NCBI RefSeq assembly: GCF_018982965.1
Contig: NZ_JACBYP010000026.1
Location: forward strand, 17,727-81,726
Length of the DNA stretch: 64,000 nt
Reading direction: 5' to 3'
DNA from: Streptomyces mayonensis
GTDB lineage: Bacteria > Actinomycetota > Actinomycetes > Streptomycetales > Streptomycetaceae
Below, piece by piece: positions 36,970 to 45,016 of the stretch. The notes under the pieces were generated by a model. The model worked only from the letters and a program-made list of their open reading frames with translations, ran no database searches and was not told where the DNA came from. How positions within the stretch are numbered: position 1 is the first letter of the stretch; every line of letters starts with the position of its first letter. The position numbers were made by a program, and so were the translations under genes.

Positions 36970-38372
36970 CCCACGGTTACACGACCGGACCGGGTGCCGC
37001 CCCGGAGCCGGCCGGCCCGTACGGCACTCCTCACCCGCCCGGTCCGTACGCCGCCCCTCACCCGCCCGGCCCGCAGGGGACGGCGGCCGCGGGGACGCCG
37101 TACGACATCCCGCAGCAGCGCACGGCGCCGGAGCCCGCGCCGGAAGCCGGTCCCCCAGCGGGCTCCACGGCCGACCCCGCACCGGCCTCCGCACCGGCCG
37201 CCGGGAAGCCGGGCCGTGATCGGTACCTGGACCTGCTGCGGTCGGTCGCGCTGGTCCGCGTCGTGGTGTACCACCTCTTCGGCTGGGCCTGGCTCTCGAT
37301 CCTGTTCCCGTCGATGGGCGTGATGTTCGCGCTGGCGGGCTCGCTGATGGCGCGGTCGCTGAAGCGTCCCGCGTGGAGCGTCATCCGCGGCCGGGTCCGG
37401 CGTCTGCTGCCGCCCGTGTGGGCGTTCTCGGCGCTCGCGCTGACGCTGCTGTTCGCGGGCGGCTGGAGTCCGGGCGACGACCCGGACCAGGGCGGCGGCG
37501 CCTGGGGCCTGGTCAAGCTCTTCAACTACCTCGTGCCGATCGGCGCACCGCCCTACCCCTGGGAGGCCGGTGCCCCGCTGGACTGGCTGGAGGGCTCCTG
37601 GGCCGACCAGGCGGTGGGGCCGCTGTGGTACCTGCGCGCCTACCTGTGGTTCGTCATCGCCTCACCGCTGCTGCTGTGGGCGTTCCGCCGCGCGCCCTGG
37701 CCGACGCTGCTCGCCCCGCTCGGCCTGACGGCGGTCGTCGGCACGGGCCTGGTGACGATCCCCGGCGAGACCGGCCACGCGATCAGCGACTTCGCGGTCT
37801 ACGGCAGCTGCTGGGTCCTGGGCTTCGCCCACCACGACGGCATGCTCAAGCAGGTCCCGCGGTACGTCTCCGTCTCCTGCGCCGCACTCGTGATGGCCTT
37901 CGGCCTCTGGTGGGCCTCGGGCCACCTGGGCTCCGAGGGCTGGGACCTGAACGACATCCCGCTCGCCCAGGCCGCCTGGTCGTTCGGTTTCGTGGTGATC
38001 CTGCTCCAGTACTCCCCGTCCTGGCGGGAACTGCCGGGCCGGCTGGCGAGGTGGGACAGGCTGGTGACGCTGTCCAACAACCGCGCGGTCACCATCTACC
38101 TGTGGCACAACCTGCTGATCATGGCGACCGTCCCGCTCGTCGACCTGCTGTACCGGGTCCCGTTCATGCAGAGCGAGCGGGGGATGCACGCCATCGACAG
38201 CACGTACACGCTCTGGATGTTCACGCTGGTCTGGCCCCTCATCGCGCTGGCGGTGCTCGCCGTCGGCTGGATCGAGGACCTCGCGGCGAAGCGCAGCCCG
38301 CGGCTGTGGCCGAACGGGGCGAAGCGACCCGCGCGGGGACGGTCCGCGGGCAGTGCCGCGCACCGGGGCTGA
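36966..38372 (+). CDS. Acyltransferase-3 family membrane protein
   Basis: 468 residues. The first 80 are Pro/Gly/Thr-rich, with GPYGTPHPPGPYAAPHPPGP-type repeats. Then RYLDLLRSVALVRVVVYHLFGWAW, the OafA/acyltransferase-3 opening with Arg/His before the first helix, and about ten helices. Start ATG overlaps the matB stop (ATGA), so it is the third gene of the mat operon. The family moves acetyl or succinyl groups to carbohydrates outside the membrane. Acylation of the MatAB polymer is therefore a sensible inference (compare IcaC), not shown. Confidence 0.85.
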   Translation: MTHGYTTGPGAAPEPAGPYGTPHPPGPYAAPHPPGPQGTAAAGTPYDIPQQRTAPEPAPEAGPPAGSTADPAPASAPAAGKPGRDRYLDLLRSVALVRVVVYHLFGWAWLSILFPSMGVMFALAGSLMARSLKRPAWSVIRGRVRRLLPPVWAFSALALTLLFAGGWSPGDDPDQGGGAWGLVKLFNYLVPIGAPPYPWEAGAPLDWLEGSWADQAVGPLWYLRAYLWFVIASPLLLWAFRRAPWPTLLAPLGLTAVVGTGLVTIPGETGHAISDFAVYGSCWVLGFAHHDGMLKQVPRYVSVSCAALVMAFGLWWASGHLGSEGWDLNDIPLAQAAWSFGFVVILLQYSPSWRELPGRLARWDRLVTLSNNRAVTIYLWHNLLIMATVPLVDLLYRVPFMQSERGMHAIDSTYTLWMFTLVWPLIALAVLAVGWIEDLAAKRSPRLWPNGAKRPARGRSAGSAAHRG

Positions 38373-38465
38373 CGGCCGGCGCCGCACCGTGCGAGACTGC
38401 CCCGGTTGCGCACGTGAACGGCGCACGTAACAGGGCGGCGTGAGCCGGTCGGGGGGAGCAGCGGG

Positions 38466-39398
38466 ATGAGCAGGCGGCAGACGCAGAAGATGCTGGGGCT
38501 GATGGCGAGCGGCGAGCCGGTCCAGCTCACCAGCCCGATGGCGTCCGTGAAGAAGCTCGCCAAACTCGCCTTCACCGCCCAGCAGTTCGGCTACGAGTAC
38601 GCCGACGCGCGGCAGGGCGGCGGGACCAACGGCTCGCTCACCATGCTGCTGGTCCCCGACCCGAGCCCGCAGGCCCGGAGCCGGGCCGCGCAGAACTGGG
38701 CGCAGTACCCGAACGCGGGCGACGGGGTCTCGCTGCCGCCGCTCGTGCCGGACGCCTTCGAACTGCTCAAGGCGCGGATCAACTTCGACCTCACCGGCAA
38801 GAACGCCCAGAAGCGGATGGGGTTCGCCGTGCTCGGCGCCACCGTCGGCTGCGCGGTCCTCGGCGTCCGCGCGGGAGGCGAGTCCGGGGACTTCGTCATG
38901 GCCGGGATCTTCTGGCTCGTCGTCATGGTGGCCCTGGGCATCGGCCTCCTCGTCACGCGGGCGCGCAACACCAAGTTCGCCGCCCGTCTGCAGGCGGCCG
39001 GGTTCGTGCCGGTGGCCGACGAGACGGGGCGGGTGCGGTACCTGCCGCCCGGGGGGCAGTTCCCGGGCCACGGCAATCCGTTCGGCGCCGGGGCGCCGGG
39101 CGGCGGCTATGCGCCACCCGCCGGGTACGCCCAGCCGCCGGCGCCCGGCACGTACGCTCCCCAGCCGCAGGGGACGTACGCCCCTCAGCCGCAACAGCCG
39201 CAACAGCCGCAACAGCCGCAACAGCCGCAACAGCCGTACGCCCAGTCGCAACAGCCGTACGCCCAGCAGCCGCAGCCGTACGCCCCCCAGCCGCAGCAGG
39301 CATACGCGCCGCCCCAGGCGCAGTCGCCGTACCCGCCCCAGCCCCAGCAGCCGTACGCGCCGCCGCAGCCCCAGCAGCCCCCGTACCCGCAGGGCTGA
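38466..39398 (+). CDS. Membrane protein with Pro/Gln/Tyr-rich repeat tail
   Basis: 310 residues. The N-terminal 105 residues are soluble (MSRRQTQKMLGLMASGEPVQ), followed by two hydrophobic helices (about 120-135 and 143-160), then QAAGFVPVADETGRVRYLPPGGQFPG. The last 95 residues are QQP/PYA repeats (QQPQQPQQP, QQPYAPP), flexible and probably cytoplasmic. No known domain. It is same-strand with the mat operon but 93 bases apart, with its own GGGGGAGCAG ribosome site, so independent. Confidence 0.65.
   Translation: MSRRQTQKMLGLMASGEPVQLTSPMASVKKLAKLAFTAQQFGYEYADARQGGGTNGSLTMLLVPDPSPQARSRAAQNWAQYPNAGDGVSLPPLVPDAFELLKARINFDLTGKNAQKRMGFAVLGATVGCAVLGVRAGGESGDFVMAGIFWLVVMVALGIGLLVTRARNTKFAARLQAAGFVPVADETGRVRYLPPGGQFPGHGNPFGAGAPGGGYAPPAGYAQPPAPGTYAPQPQGTYAPQPQQPQQPQQPQQPQQPYAQSQQPYAQQPQPYAPQPQQAYAPPQAQSPYPPQPQQPYAPPQPQQPPYPQG
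39190..39390 (+). repeat. QQP/PYA coding repeats
   Basis: Tandem CAACAGCCG 9-base units (39197-39234 region) then CAGCCGTACGCC-type units to the gene end. Confidence 0.75.
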
Positions 39399-39563
39399 CC
39401 CGGCGCGACCTCTCATCCCGTGCCGGCGCCGGGTGAGAGCAACGTTCCCTCGTGGTCACCCACAGCCCCACCGGCCCGAAACGCGTCCTCCCTACCTTCG
39501 GGAACGACCCTCGGGACGACCTCGGGGACCGACCGAGCTGTGGTGGAGCACCGTGGAGGCGTC

Positions 39564-40925
39564 ATGACTTTCCCTGGCGGCCGCTGGATCGAGCACTGGG
39601 ACCCGGAGGACGAGACCTTCTGGAAGGAGACGGGGGAGCGCACCGCCCGGCGGAACCTGTACTTCTCCGTGCTCTCCGAGCACATCGGGTTCTCGATCTG
39701 GACCCTGTGGTCCGTGCTGGTGCTGTTCATGGGGCCCGAGTACGGGCTGACTCCGGCCGACAAGTTCCTGCTGACCTCGCTGGTGACGCTCGTCGGCGCG
39801 GTCGTGCGGGTGCCGTACACCTTCGCCGTGGCCGTCTTCGGCGGCCGGAACTGGACGATCGTCTCCGCCGGGCTGCTGCTCGTGCCGACCGTCGCGGCCT
39901 TCGCCGTGATGGAGCCGGGGACGTCGTTCTCGACCTTCCTCCTCGTCGGGCTGCTGGCCGGCATCGGCGGCGGCAACTTCGCCTCCTCCATGACCAACAT
40001 CAACGCCTTCTTCCCGCTCAGGAAGAAGGGCTGGGCGCTCGGTCTGAACGCCGGGGGCGGCAACGTCGGCGTGCCGGTCATCCAGCTGGCCGCGCTCGCG
40101 ATCATCGGGGCGAACGGCGGGCCGCGGGTGCTGCTCGGCATCTACATCCCGCTGATCCTGGTGGCCGCCGTCCTCGCCGCCCGCTTCATGGACAACCTCG
40201 CCTCCGTGAAGAACGACACCGGCGCCGCCAAGGACGCCGCCCGTGACGCCCACACCTGGATCATGTCCGTGCTGTACATCGGGACCTTCGGCTCGTTCAT
40301 CGGGTACAGCTTCGCCTTCGGGCAGGTGCTGACCACCCAGTTCGGGCGGACCCCCCTCCAGGCGGCCTACCTGACCTTCGTCGGCCCGCTGCTCGGCTCA
40401 CTGATCCGGCCGCTGGGCGGCAGGCTCGCCGACCGGTACGGCGGTGCGCGGATCACCCTGTGGAACTTCGTCGCCATGGCCGCGGCCACCGCCGTCCTCG
40501 TCGCGGCGAGCATGGCGGAGTCACTCGCGCTGTTCGTCGTGGCGTTCGTGGTGCTGTTCGTGCTCACCGGGCTCGGCAACGGGTCGACGTTCAAGATGAT
40601 CCCGGGGATCTTCCAGAACAAGGCGCTCGGCAAGGGTCTGACCGGGGAGGCGGCCGTGGCCTACGGGCGGCGGCTCTCCGGGGCCTCCATGGGGCTGATC
40701 GGCGCGGTGGGCGCGCTCGGCGGCGTCGCCATCAACCTCGCCTTCCGGCAGTCCTTTCTCTCCCTCGGCTCGGGAACCGGCGCCTTCGTCGCCTTCCTCG
40801 CCTTCTACGCCGTGTGTTTCGCGGTGACGTGGGCGGTATACCTTCGCCGCCCGGCCACCCGTCCGGCGGACGGCCCGGTGGCGGGGGCCGAGCCGAAGGC
40901 GCAGCTCAGCCATGCCGAGGTGTGA
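39564..40925 (+). CDS. narK: NarK-type nitrate/nitrite MFS transporter
   Basis: 453 residues from ATG at 39564; the conserved opening is GGRWIEHWDPEDETFWKETG. Twelve helices; the nitrate signature GxGGGNFASSMTNINAFFP (around helix 5) and GLGNGSTFKMIP in the second half match NarK/NrtP proteins. Imports nitrate or exports nitrite. The next gene is the nitrate-assimilation regulator nnaR, which supports this substrate. Confidence 0.92.
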   Translation: MTFPGGRWIEHWDPEDETFWKETGERTARRNLYFSVLSEHIGFSIWTLWSVLVLFMGPEYGLTPADKFLLTSLVTLVGAVVRVPYTFAVAVFGGRNWTIVSAGLLLVPTVAAFAVMEPGTSFSTFLLVGLLAGIGGGNFASSMTNINAFFPLRKKGWALGLNAGGGNVGVPVIQLAALAIIGANGGPRVLLGIYIPLILVAAVLAARFMDNLASVKNDTGAAKDAARDAHTWIMSVLYIGTFGSFIGYSFAFGQVLTTQFGRTPLQAAYLTFVGPLLGSLIRPLGGRLADRYGGARITLWNFVAMAAATAVLVAASMAESLALFVVAFVVLFVLTGLGNGSTFKMIPGIFQNKALGKGLTGEAAVAYGRRLSGASMGLIGAVGALGGVAINLAFRQSFLSLGSGTGAFVAFLAFYAVCFAVTWAVYLRRPATRPADGPVAGAEPKAQLSHAEV

Positions 40926-41048
40926 CGTAACACGGGTGACATGATGCGGAACCGAGCCTGTGACGCACCGTTGACAGGCTCGGTCGGCACGTGACGGTGC
41001 ACGGGACGGTGCGCGTGGGTGTGTGAACGGATCGGAGCGCGGCGAGCG

Positions 41049-42335
41049 ATGGACGACGTGAACTTCGCGGACGAAGCGGGTGGCACGGGCGAAGCGGGTG
41101 GCGCGGGCAGTGCGAACGGCGCGGACGGCGCGGACGGCGCGGCCGACGTGCGGCGACGGCCCGAGCACGGGCCCCTGGCCGGATTCACGGTGGGCGTGAC
41201 CGCCGCCCGCCGGGCCGACGAACTCGGTGCGCTGCTCCAGCGGCGCGGTGCCGTCGTCCTGCACGCCCCGGCGCTGCGGATCGTGCCGCTCGCCGACGAC
41301 AGCGAGCTGATGGCCGCGACCAAGCGGATCGTCGAACAGGCCCCGGACGTGGTCGTCGCCACCACCGCCATCGGGTTCCGGGGCTGGATCGAGGCGGCCG
41401 AGGGCTGGGGGCTCGGCGACGACCTCCTGGGACGGCTGCGCGGGGTGGAGCTGCTGGCACGCGGGCCCAAGGTCAAGGGCGCGGTGCGGGCGGCCGGGCT
41501 GACGGAGCGGTGGTCGCCGTCGTCGGAGTCCATGGCCGAGGTGCTCGACCGACTCCTCGAACAGGGGGTCGAGGGCCGCCGGATCGCCGTACAGCTGCAC
41601 GGAGAGCCGCTGCCGGGGTTCGTGGAGGCGCTGCGGCAGGGTGGCGCCGAGGTCGTGGGCGTGCCGGTGTACCGGTGGCTGCCACCGGAGGACATCGGCC
41701 CGGTGGACCGGCTCCTGGACGCCGCCGTGTCGCGGGGCGTCGACGCACTGACGTTCACCAGCGCGCCCGCCGCGGTGTCCCTGCTGGGCCGCGCCGAGGA
41801 GCGCGGCATGCTGCCCGAGCTGCTCGCCGCGTTCGGCCACGACGTGCTGCCCGCCTGCGTCGGACCGGTCACCGCGGTGCCGCTGCAGGCGCGCGGCGTC
41901 GACACGGTCCAGCCCGAACGCTTCCGGCTCGGCCCCCTCGTCCAGTTGCTGTGCCAGGAACTCCCGGCCCGCGCCCGTGCCCTGCCGGTCGCCGGGCACC
42001 GGATGGAGATCCGGGGGCACGCGGTGCTCGTCGACGGGGAGCTGCGGGCCGTGCCGCCCGCCGGCATGTCCCTGCTGCGGGCGCTGGCCAGGCGGCCGGG
42101 CTGGGTCGTGCCCCGCGCGGAGCTGCTGCGCGCCCTGCCGGGAACGGGCTGCGACGAACACGCCGTGGAGACGGCGATGGCCCGCCTGCGCACGTCCCTG
42201 GGCACACCGAAACTGATCCAGACGGTGGTCAAGCGCGGCTACCGCCTCGCCCTGGACCCGGCGACGGACGCCAAGTACACGGACCCGCGGGACACGGACC
42301 CGCGGGACGGGGACTCCGAGGCCACGGAAGGCTGA
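41049..42335 (+). CDS. nnaR: NnaR, HemD-like domain fused to an OmpR-type winged helix
   Basis: 428 residues from ATG at 41049. Residues about 40-295 form a uroporphyrinogen-III-synthase-like domain (LAGFTVGVTAARRADELGALL, LTFTSAPAAVSLL). Residues about 315-410 form an OmpR-type DNA-binding domain (GMSLLRALARRPGWVV, ELLRALPG, VKRGYRLAL). In Streptomyces this fusion is NnaR, which acts with GlnR to control nitrite and nitrate assimilation genes. Whether the HemD part still makes or binds a tetrapyrrole is open. Adjacent narK is a natural target. Confidence 0.88.
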   Translation: MDDVNFADEAGGTGEAGGAGSANGADGADGAADVRRRPEHGPLAGFTVGVTAARRADELGALLQRRGAVVLHAPALRIVPLADDSELMAATKRIVEQAPDVVVATTAIGFRGWIEAAEGWGLGDDLLGRLRGVELLARGPKVKGAVRAAGLTERWSPSSESMAEVLDRLLEQGVEGRRIAVQLHGEPLPGFVEALRQGGAEVVGVPVYRWLPPEDIGPVDRLLDAAVSRGVDALTFTSAPAAVSLLGRAEERGMLPELLAAFGHDVLPACVGPVTAVPLQARGVDTVQPERFRLGPLVQLLCQELPARARALPVAGHRMEIRGHAVLVDGELRAVPPAGMSLLRALARRPGWVVPRAELLRALPGTGCDEHAVETAMARLRTSLGTPKLIQTVVKRGYRLALDPATDAKYTDPRDTDPRDGDSEATEG

Positions 42336-42678
42336 CGGAGCCGACCGGCACGCGGAGAACGCCCAGAACGCCGAGAAGCCGAGAACGCCGAGAAGCCGAG
42401 AACGCCGAACCACAGGGTCGGCCCCGGCGAGGTACCGGGCACCGGCGGGGCACCGGGCACAGGTCCGCGCGGGACGCGGCTGCGTGGGACGGAGGCGCGG
42501 GGCAGGAGCGCGTCGTGTGCGCCGGTGCGTGGGGAAGCGCCCGTGCGGGAGCGGTACGAGGGGTTCCGGGCGTGGAAGCGGGCAGGCACTGTAGAGGGAA
42601 CGGTTCACCCGCTCTCCTCCTCTCAGCCCGCACCCGGCCCGCCACCCCGGCGGGCGAGCCCTAGGCGGTGACAGGAAC
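42336..42678. other. 343-base intergenic region with 17-base tandem repeat
   Basis: Contains GAGAACGCCGAGAAGCC repeated two to three times at about 42355-42408, which could form a low-complexity spacer. The rest is GC-rich without a recognised site. No gene seen. Confidence 0.5.
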
Positions 42679-43278
42679 ATGGCGAACATGGCGCCGGGCA
42701 CGGCCACCGACCCGTACGAGCTGCGGTTCGACACCGGGCGGATCTGTCTGGACCTCGTCGCCACCACCCACCCCGTCGAACGCCTCGACTCCGTGCCGGT
42801 GCTGCGCGCCTGGATCACCGGCGCCGGACTCGTGCCGCCCGGCACCCCCCTGGCCCACGCCGACGCGGCCTGGCTCGCCGAATTCCGCGAACTGCGGGGC
42901 GAGACCGCACGGTTGGTACGCAGCCGACCGGCGCCGCGCACCACCCCGTACGACCTCGCGCTCGCCCGCGTCAACGACCTCGCCCGCGCCGCGCCCCCGG
43001 CTCCCCGCGCGGTGCCCGGCCGGGACGGCACGCTGGTGCGGGAGCTGACCGGGCCGCCGTCGTGCGCGGCGCTGCTCGGCGCCCTCGCCCGGGACGCCGT
43101 GGACCTGCTCACCGACCCGGTCGCACGGGCGAGCCTGCGGCAGTGCGCCGGCGACAACTGCCCCATCGTGTACGTGGACACCTCCCGCGGCCGGCGCCGG
43201 CGCTGGTGCTCCAGTGAGATCTGCGGCAACCGCGAGCGCGTCGCCCGCCACCGCCGCCGCGCGGCCCTCGCCCGCTGA
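42679..43278 (+). CDS. CGNR zinc-finger (ABATE-domain) regulator
   Basis: 199 residues. An N-terminal ABATE-type domain (RFDTGRICLDLVATTH, about 15-100) and a C-terminal CGNR finger: CAGDNCPIVYVDTSRGRRRRWCSSEICGNRERVARHRRR split across residues about 155-195, with four cysteines and the CGNR tetrad. This family is a stress-linked transcription regulator in actinobacteria. ATG at 42679 follows AGGAA; a second in-frame ATG lies three codons later. Target genes unknown. Confidence 0.88.
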   Translation: MANMAPGTATDPYELRFDTGRICLDLVATTHPVERLDSVPVLRAWITGAGLVPPGTPLAHADAAWLAEFRELRGETARLVRSRPAPRTTPYDLALARVNDLARAAPPAPRAVPGRDGTLVRELTGPPSCAALLGALARDAVDLLTDPVARASLRQCAGDNCPIVYVDTSRGRRRRWCSSEICGNRERVARHRRRAALAR

Positions 43279-43525
43279 ACACCGGCACGGCCCGAAGGAC
43301 GTCCGGGAGTGCGGCGGCGTACGGCGAAGCCCCTGCTGGTTTCCTCCCGCACCCCGCCCGTGTGGTGAAAACGTGAAGAGGTAGGGGCGGGTATGTGCCT
43401 CCATGTCCCTCTCGATGCACCGTCCACGAGAAAACTGTCATCTCACTTTGAACGCACCGCACTTCGCGTCCGTACGGAATGGGCGAGCGACCGACTGGGG
43501 GATCCCCCGGACACCGGAGGTGGGC

Positions 43526-44104
43526 GTGCGCAAGGATTCCGTCGTGGCCAGTGAACGTGGTGCCAGGGCCCGACATCGCATGTCCCAATCGTCCTCGGAA
43601 CCCGACGAGGAGCTGATGCGCGCGCTCTACCGCGAGCACGCCGGCCCCTTGCTGGCCTATGTGCTGCGGCTGGTCGCGGGGGACCGGCAGCGCGCCGAGG
43701 ACGTCGTCCAGGAGACGCTCATCCGTGCCTGGAAGAACGCCGGTCAGCTCAACCGTGCGACCGGATCGGTACGCCCCTGGCTGGTGACGGTCGCCCGGCG
43801 CATCGTCATCGACGGCCACCGCAGCCGGCAGGCCCGGCCGCAGGAGGTCGATCCGTCGCCGCTGGAGGTCATCCCCGCGGAGGACGAGATCGACAAGGCG
43901 CTGTGGCTGATGACGCTGTCGGACGCGCTCGACGACCTGACCCCGGCCCACCGGGAGGTTCTCGTCGAGACGTACTTCAAAGGGCGTACCGTCAATGAGG
44001 CGGCGCAGACACTGGGCATACCCAGCGGCACCGTACGCTCCCGGGTGTTCTACGCCCTGCGTTCGATGAAGCTGGCACTGGAGGAGCGGGGGGTGACGGC
44101 GTGA
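43526..44104 (+). CDS. sigU: SigU-type ECF sigma factor
   Basis: 192 residues from GTG at 43526, chosen for GGAGG at 43516-43520 with 5-base spacing; longer in-frame readings exist but lack a site. Sigma region 2 at about 35-100 (LMRALYREHAGPLLAYVL, AEDVVQETLIRAWKN) and region 4 at about 135-185 (TPAHREVLVETYF, IPSGTVRSRVFYALRSMK). The next gene overlaps its stop and encodes a ZAS anti-sigma factor. The pair matches S. coelicolor SigU/RsuA, which influences secreted proteins and differentiation. Confidence 0.88.
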   Translation: MRKDSVVASERGARARHRMSQSSSEPDEELMRALYREHAGPLLAYVLRLVAGDRQRAEDVVQETLIRAWKNAGQLNRATGSVRPWLVTVARRIVIDGHRSRQARPQEVDPSPLEVIPAEDEIDKALWLMTLSDALDDLTPAHREVLVETYFKGRTVNEAAQTLGIPSGTVRSRVFYALRSMKLALEERGVTA

Positions 44105-44946
44105 TGAGCGGCTACGGGGGAGTTCAGGGATTCGGTCCGGGGGATACGGGTAATTCTGTCCCCATGCAGGGATCACCGGCGCCGAACGAGCACGAGACCG
44201 TCGGCGCCTATGCCCTCGGGATCCTCGACGACGCGGAGGCGACGGCCTTCGAGGCCCACCTCGCCACCTGCGAGTGGTGCGCCCAGCAGCTCGACGAGCT
44301 GGCCGGCATGGAGCCGATGATGGCCGCCCTCGCGGACCTGCCGGGCACCGGCACCCCCGCGATCGCCGAGTCGCTCACCACCAGGCCCAGCCCGCGCCTG
44401 TCCGAGAAGCTGGTGGACGAGGTCGCCGAACGCCGCGCGGGCAAGCGCCGGCGCAACTTCTACCTGGTGGGCACCGCGGCCGCGCTGATCATCGGCGGTC
44501 CCTTCGCCGCCGTGGCGACCACGGGCGGCGGCGGGGACGACGGCGGCGGCAAGAAGGCCGAGGCCTCGCAGCAGCAGACCGGCACTCCCGCCGAGTCCGC
44601 CTTCGCCGCCATGCCCGACCGGGTCACCGCGACCGACCCGGCCACCGACGTCAGCGCGACGGTGGCCCTGGAGAAGAAGGCCTGGGGCACGGAGGCGGTC
44701 CTGGAGCTGAAGAACGTCAAGGGGCCGCAGAAGTGCTCCCTGATCGCGGTCGGCAAGAACGGCGAGCGCGAGACCCTCAGCTCCTGGACGGTCCCGGACT
44801 GGGGGTACGGCATACCGGACGCCACCACGGAGAAGGCCAAGAAGCCGCTCTACGTGCACGGCGGCGCCGCCTTCGAGCCCAACCAGATCTCCCACTTCGA
44901 GGTCATGACCTTCGACGGCAAGCGGCTGGTGGAGGTGGACGCGTAG
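44104..44946 (+). CDS. rsuA: RsuA-type zinc anti-sigma factor
   Basis: 280 residues from ATG at 44104 (GTG at 44101 also possible); TGATG overlap with sigU couples translation. ZAS motif: His52, Cys56, Cys59 in HLATCEWC. A membrane helix at about 119-141 (FYLVGTAAALIIGG) is followed by an extracytoplasmic domain with an Asp/Lys-rich linker. It holds SigU at the membrane until an envelope signal triggers release. The last 100 residues form a compact beta-rich domain ending KRLVEVDA. Confidence 0.88.
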   Translation: MSGYGGVQGFGPGDTGNSVPMQGSPAPNEHETVGAYALGILDDAEATAFEAHLATCEWCAQQLDELAGMEPMMAALADLPGTGTPAIAESLTTRPSPRLSEKLVDEVAERRAGKRRRNFYLVGTAAALIIGGPFAAVATTGGGGDDGGGKKAEASQQQTGTPAESAFAAMPDRVTATDPATDVSATVALEKKAWGTEAVLELKNVKGPQKCSLIAVGKNGERETLSSWTVPDWGYGIPDATTEKAKKPLYVHGGAAFEPNQISHFEVMTFDGKRLVEVDA

Positions 44947-44964
44947 TCGCGGCGTGGCTTCCAG

Positions 44965-45014
44965 GGCCCCCTTCGCGTATTTTTGACGGCTGCCCAGCAC
45001 GTCAGAAGGGGGCC
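44965..45014 (+). promoter_or_regulatory. Inverted repeat covering the ribosome site of the HelD-like gene
   Basis: GGCCCCCTTC (44965-44974) pairs perfectly with GAAGGGGGCC (45005-45014). The right arm contains the purine-rich ribosome site for GTG at 45017. It could end rsuA transcripts or hide the start site of the helicase gene. Confidence 0.6.
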
Positions 45015-45016
45015 AG

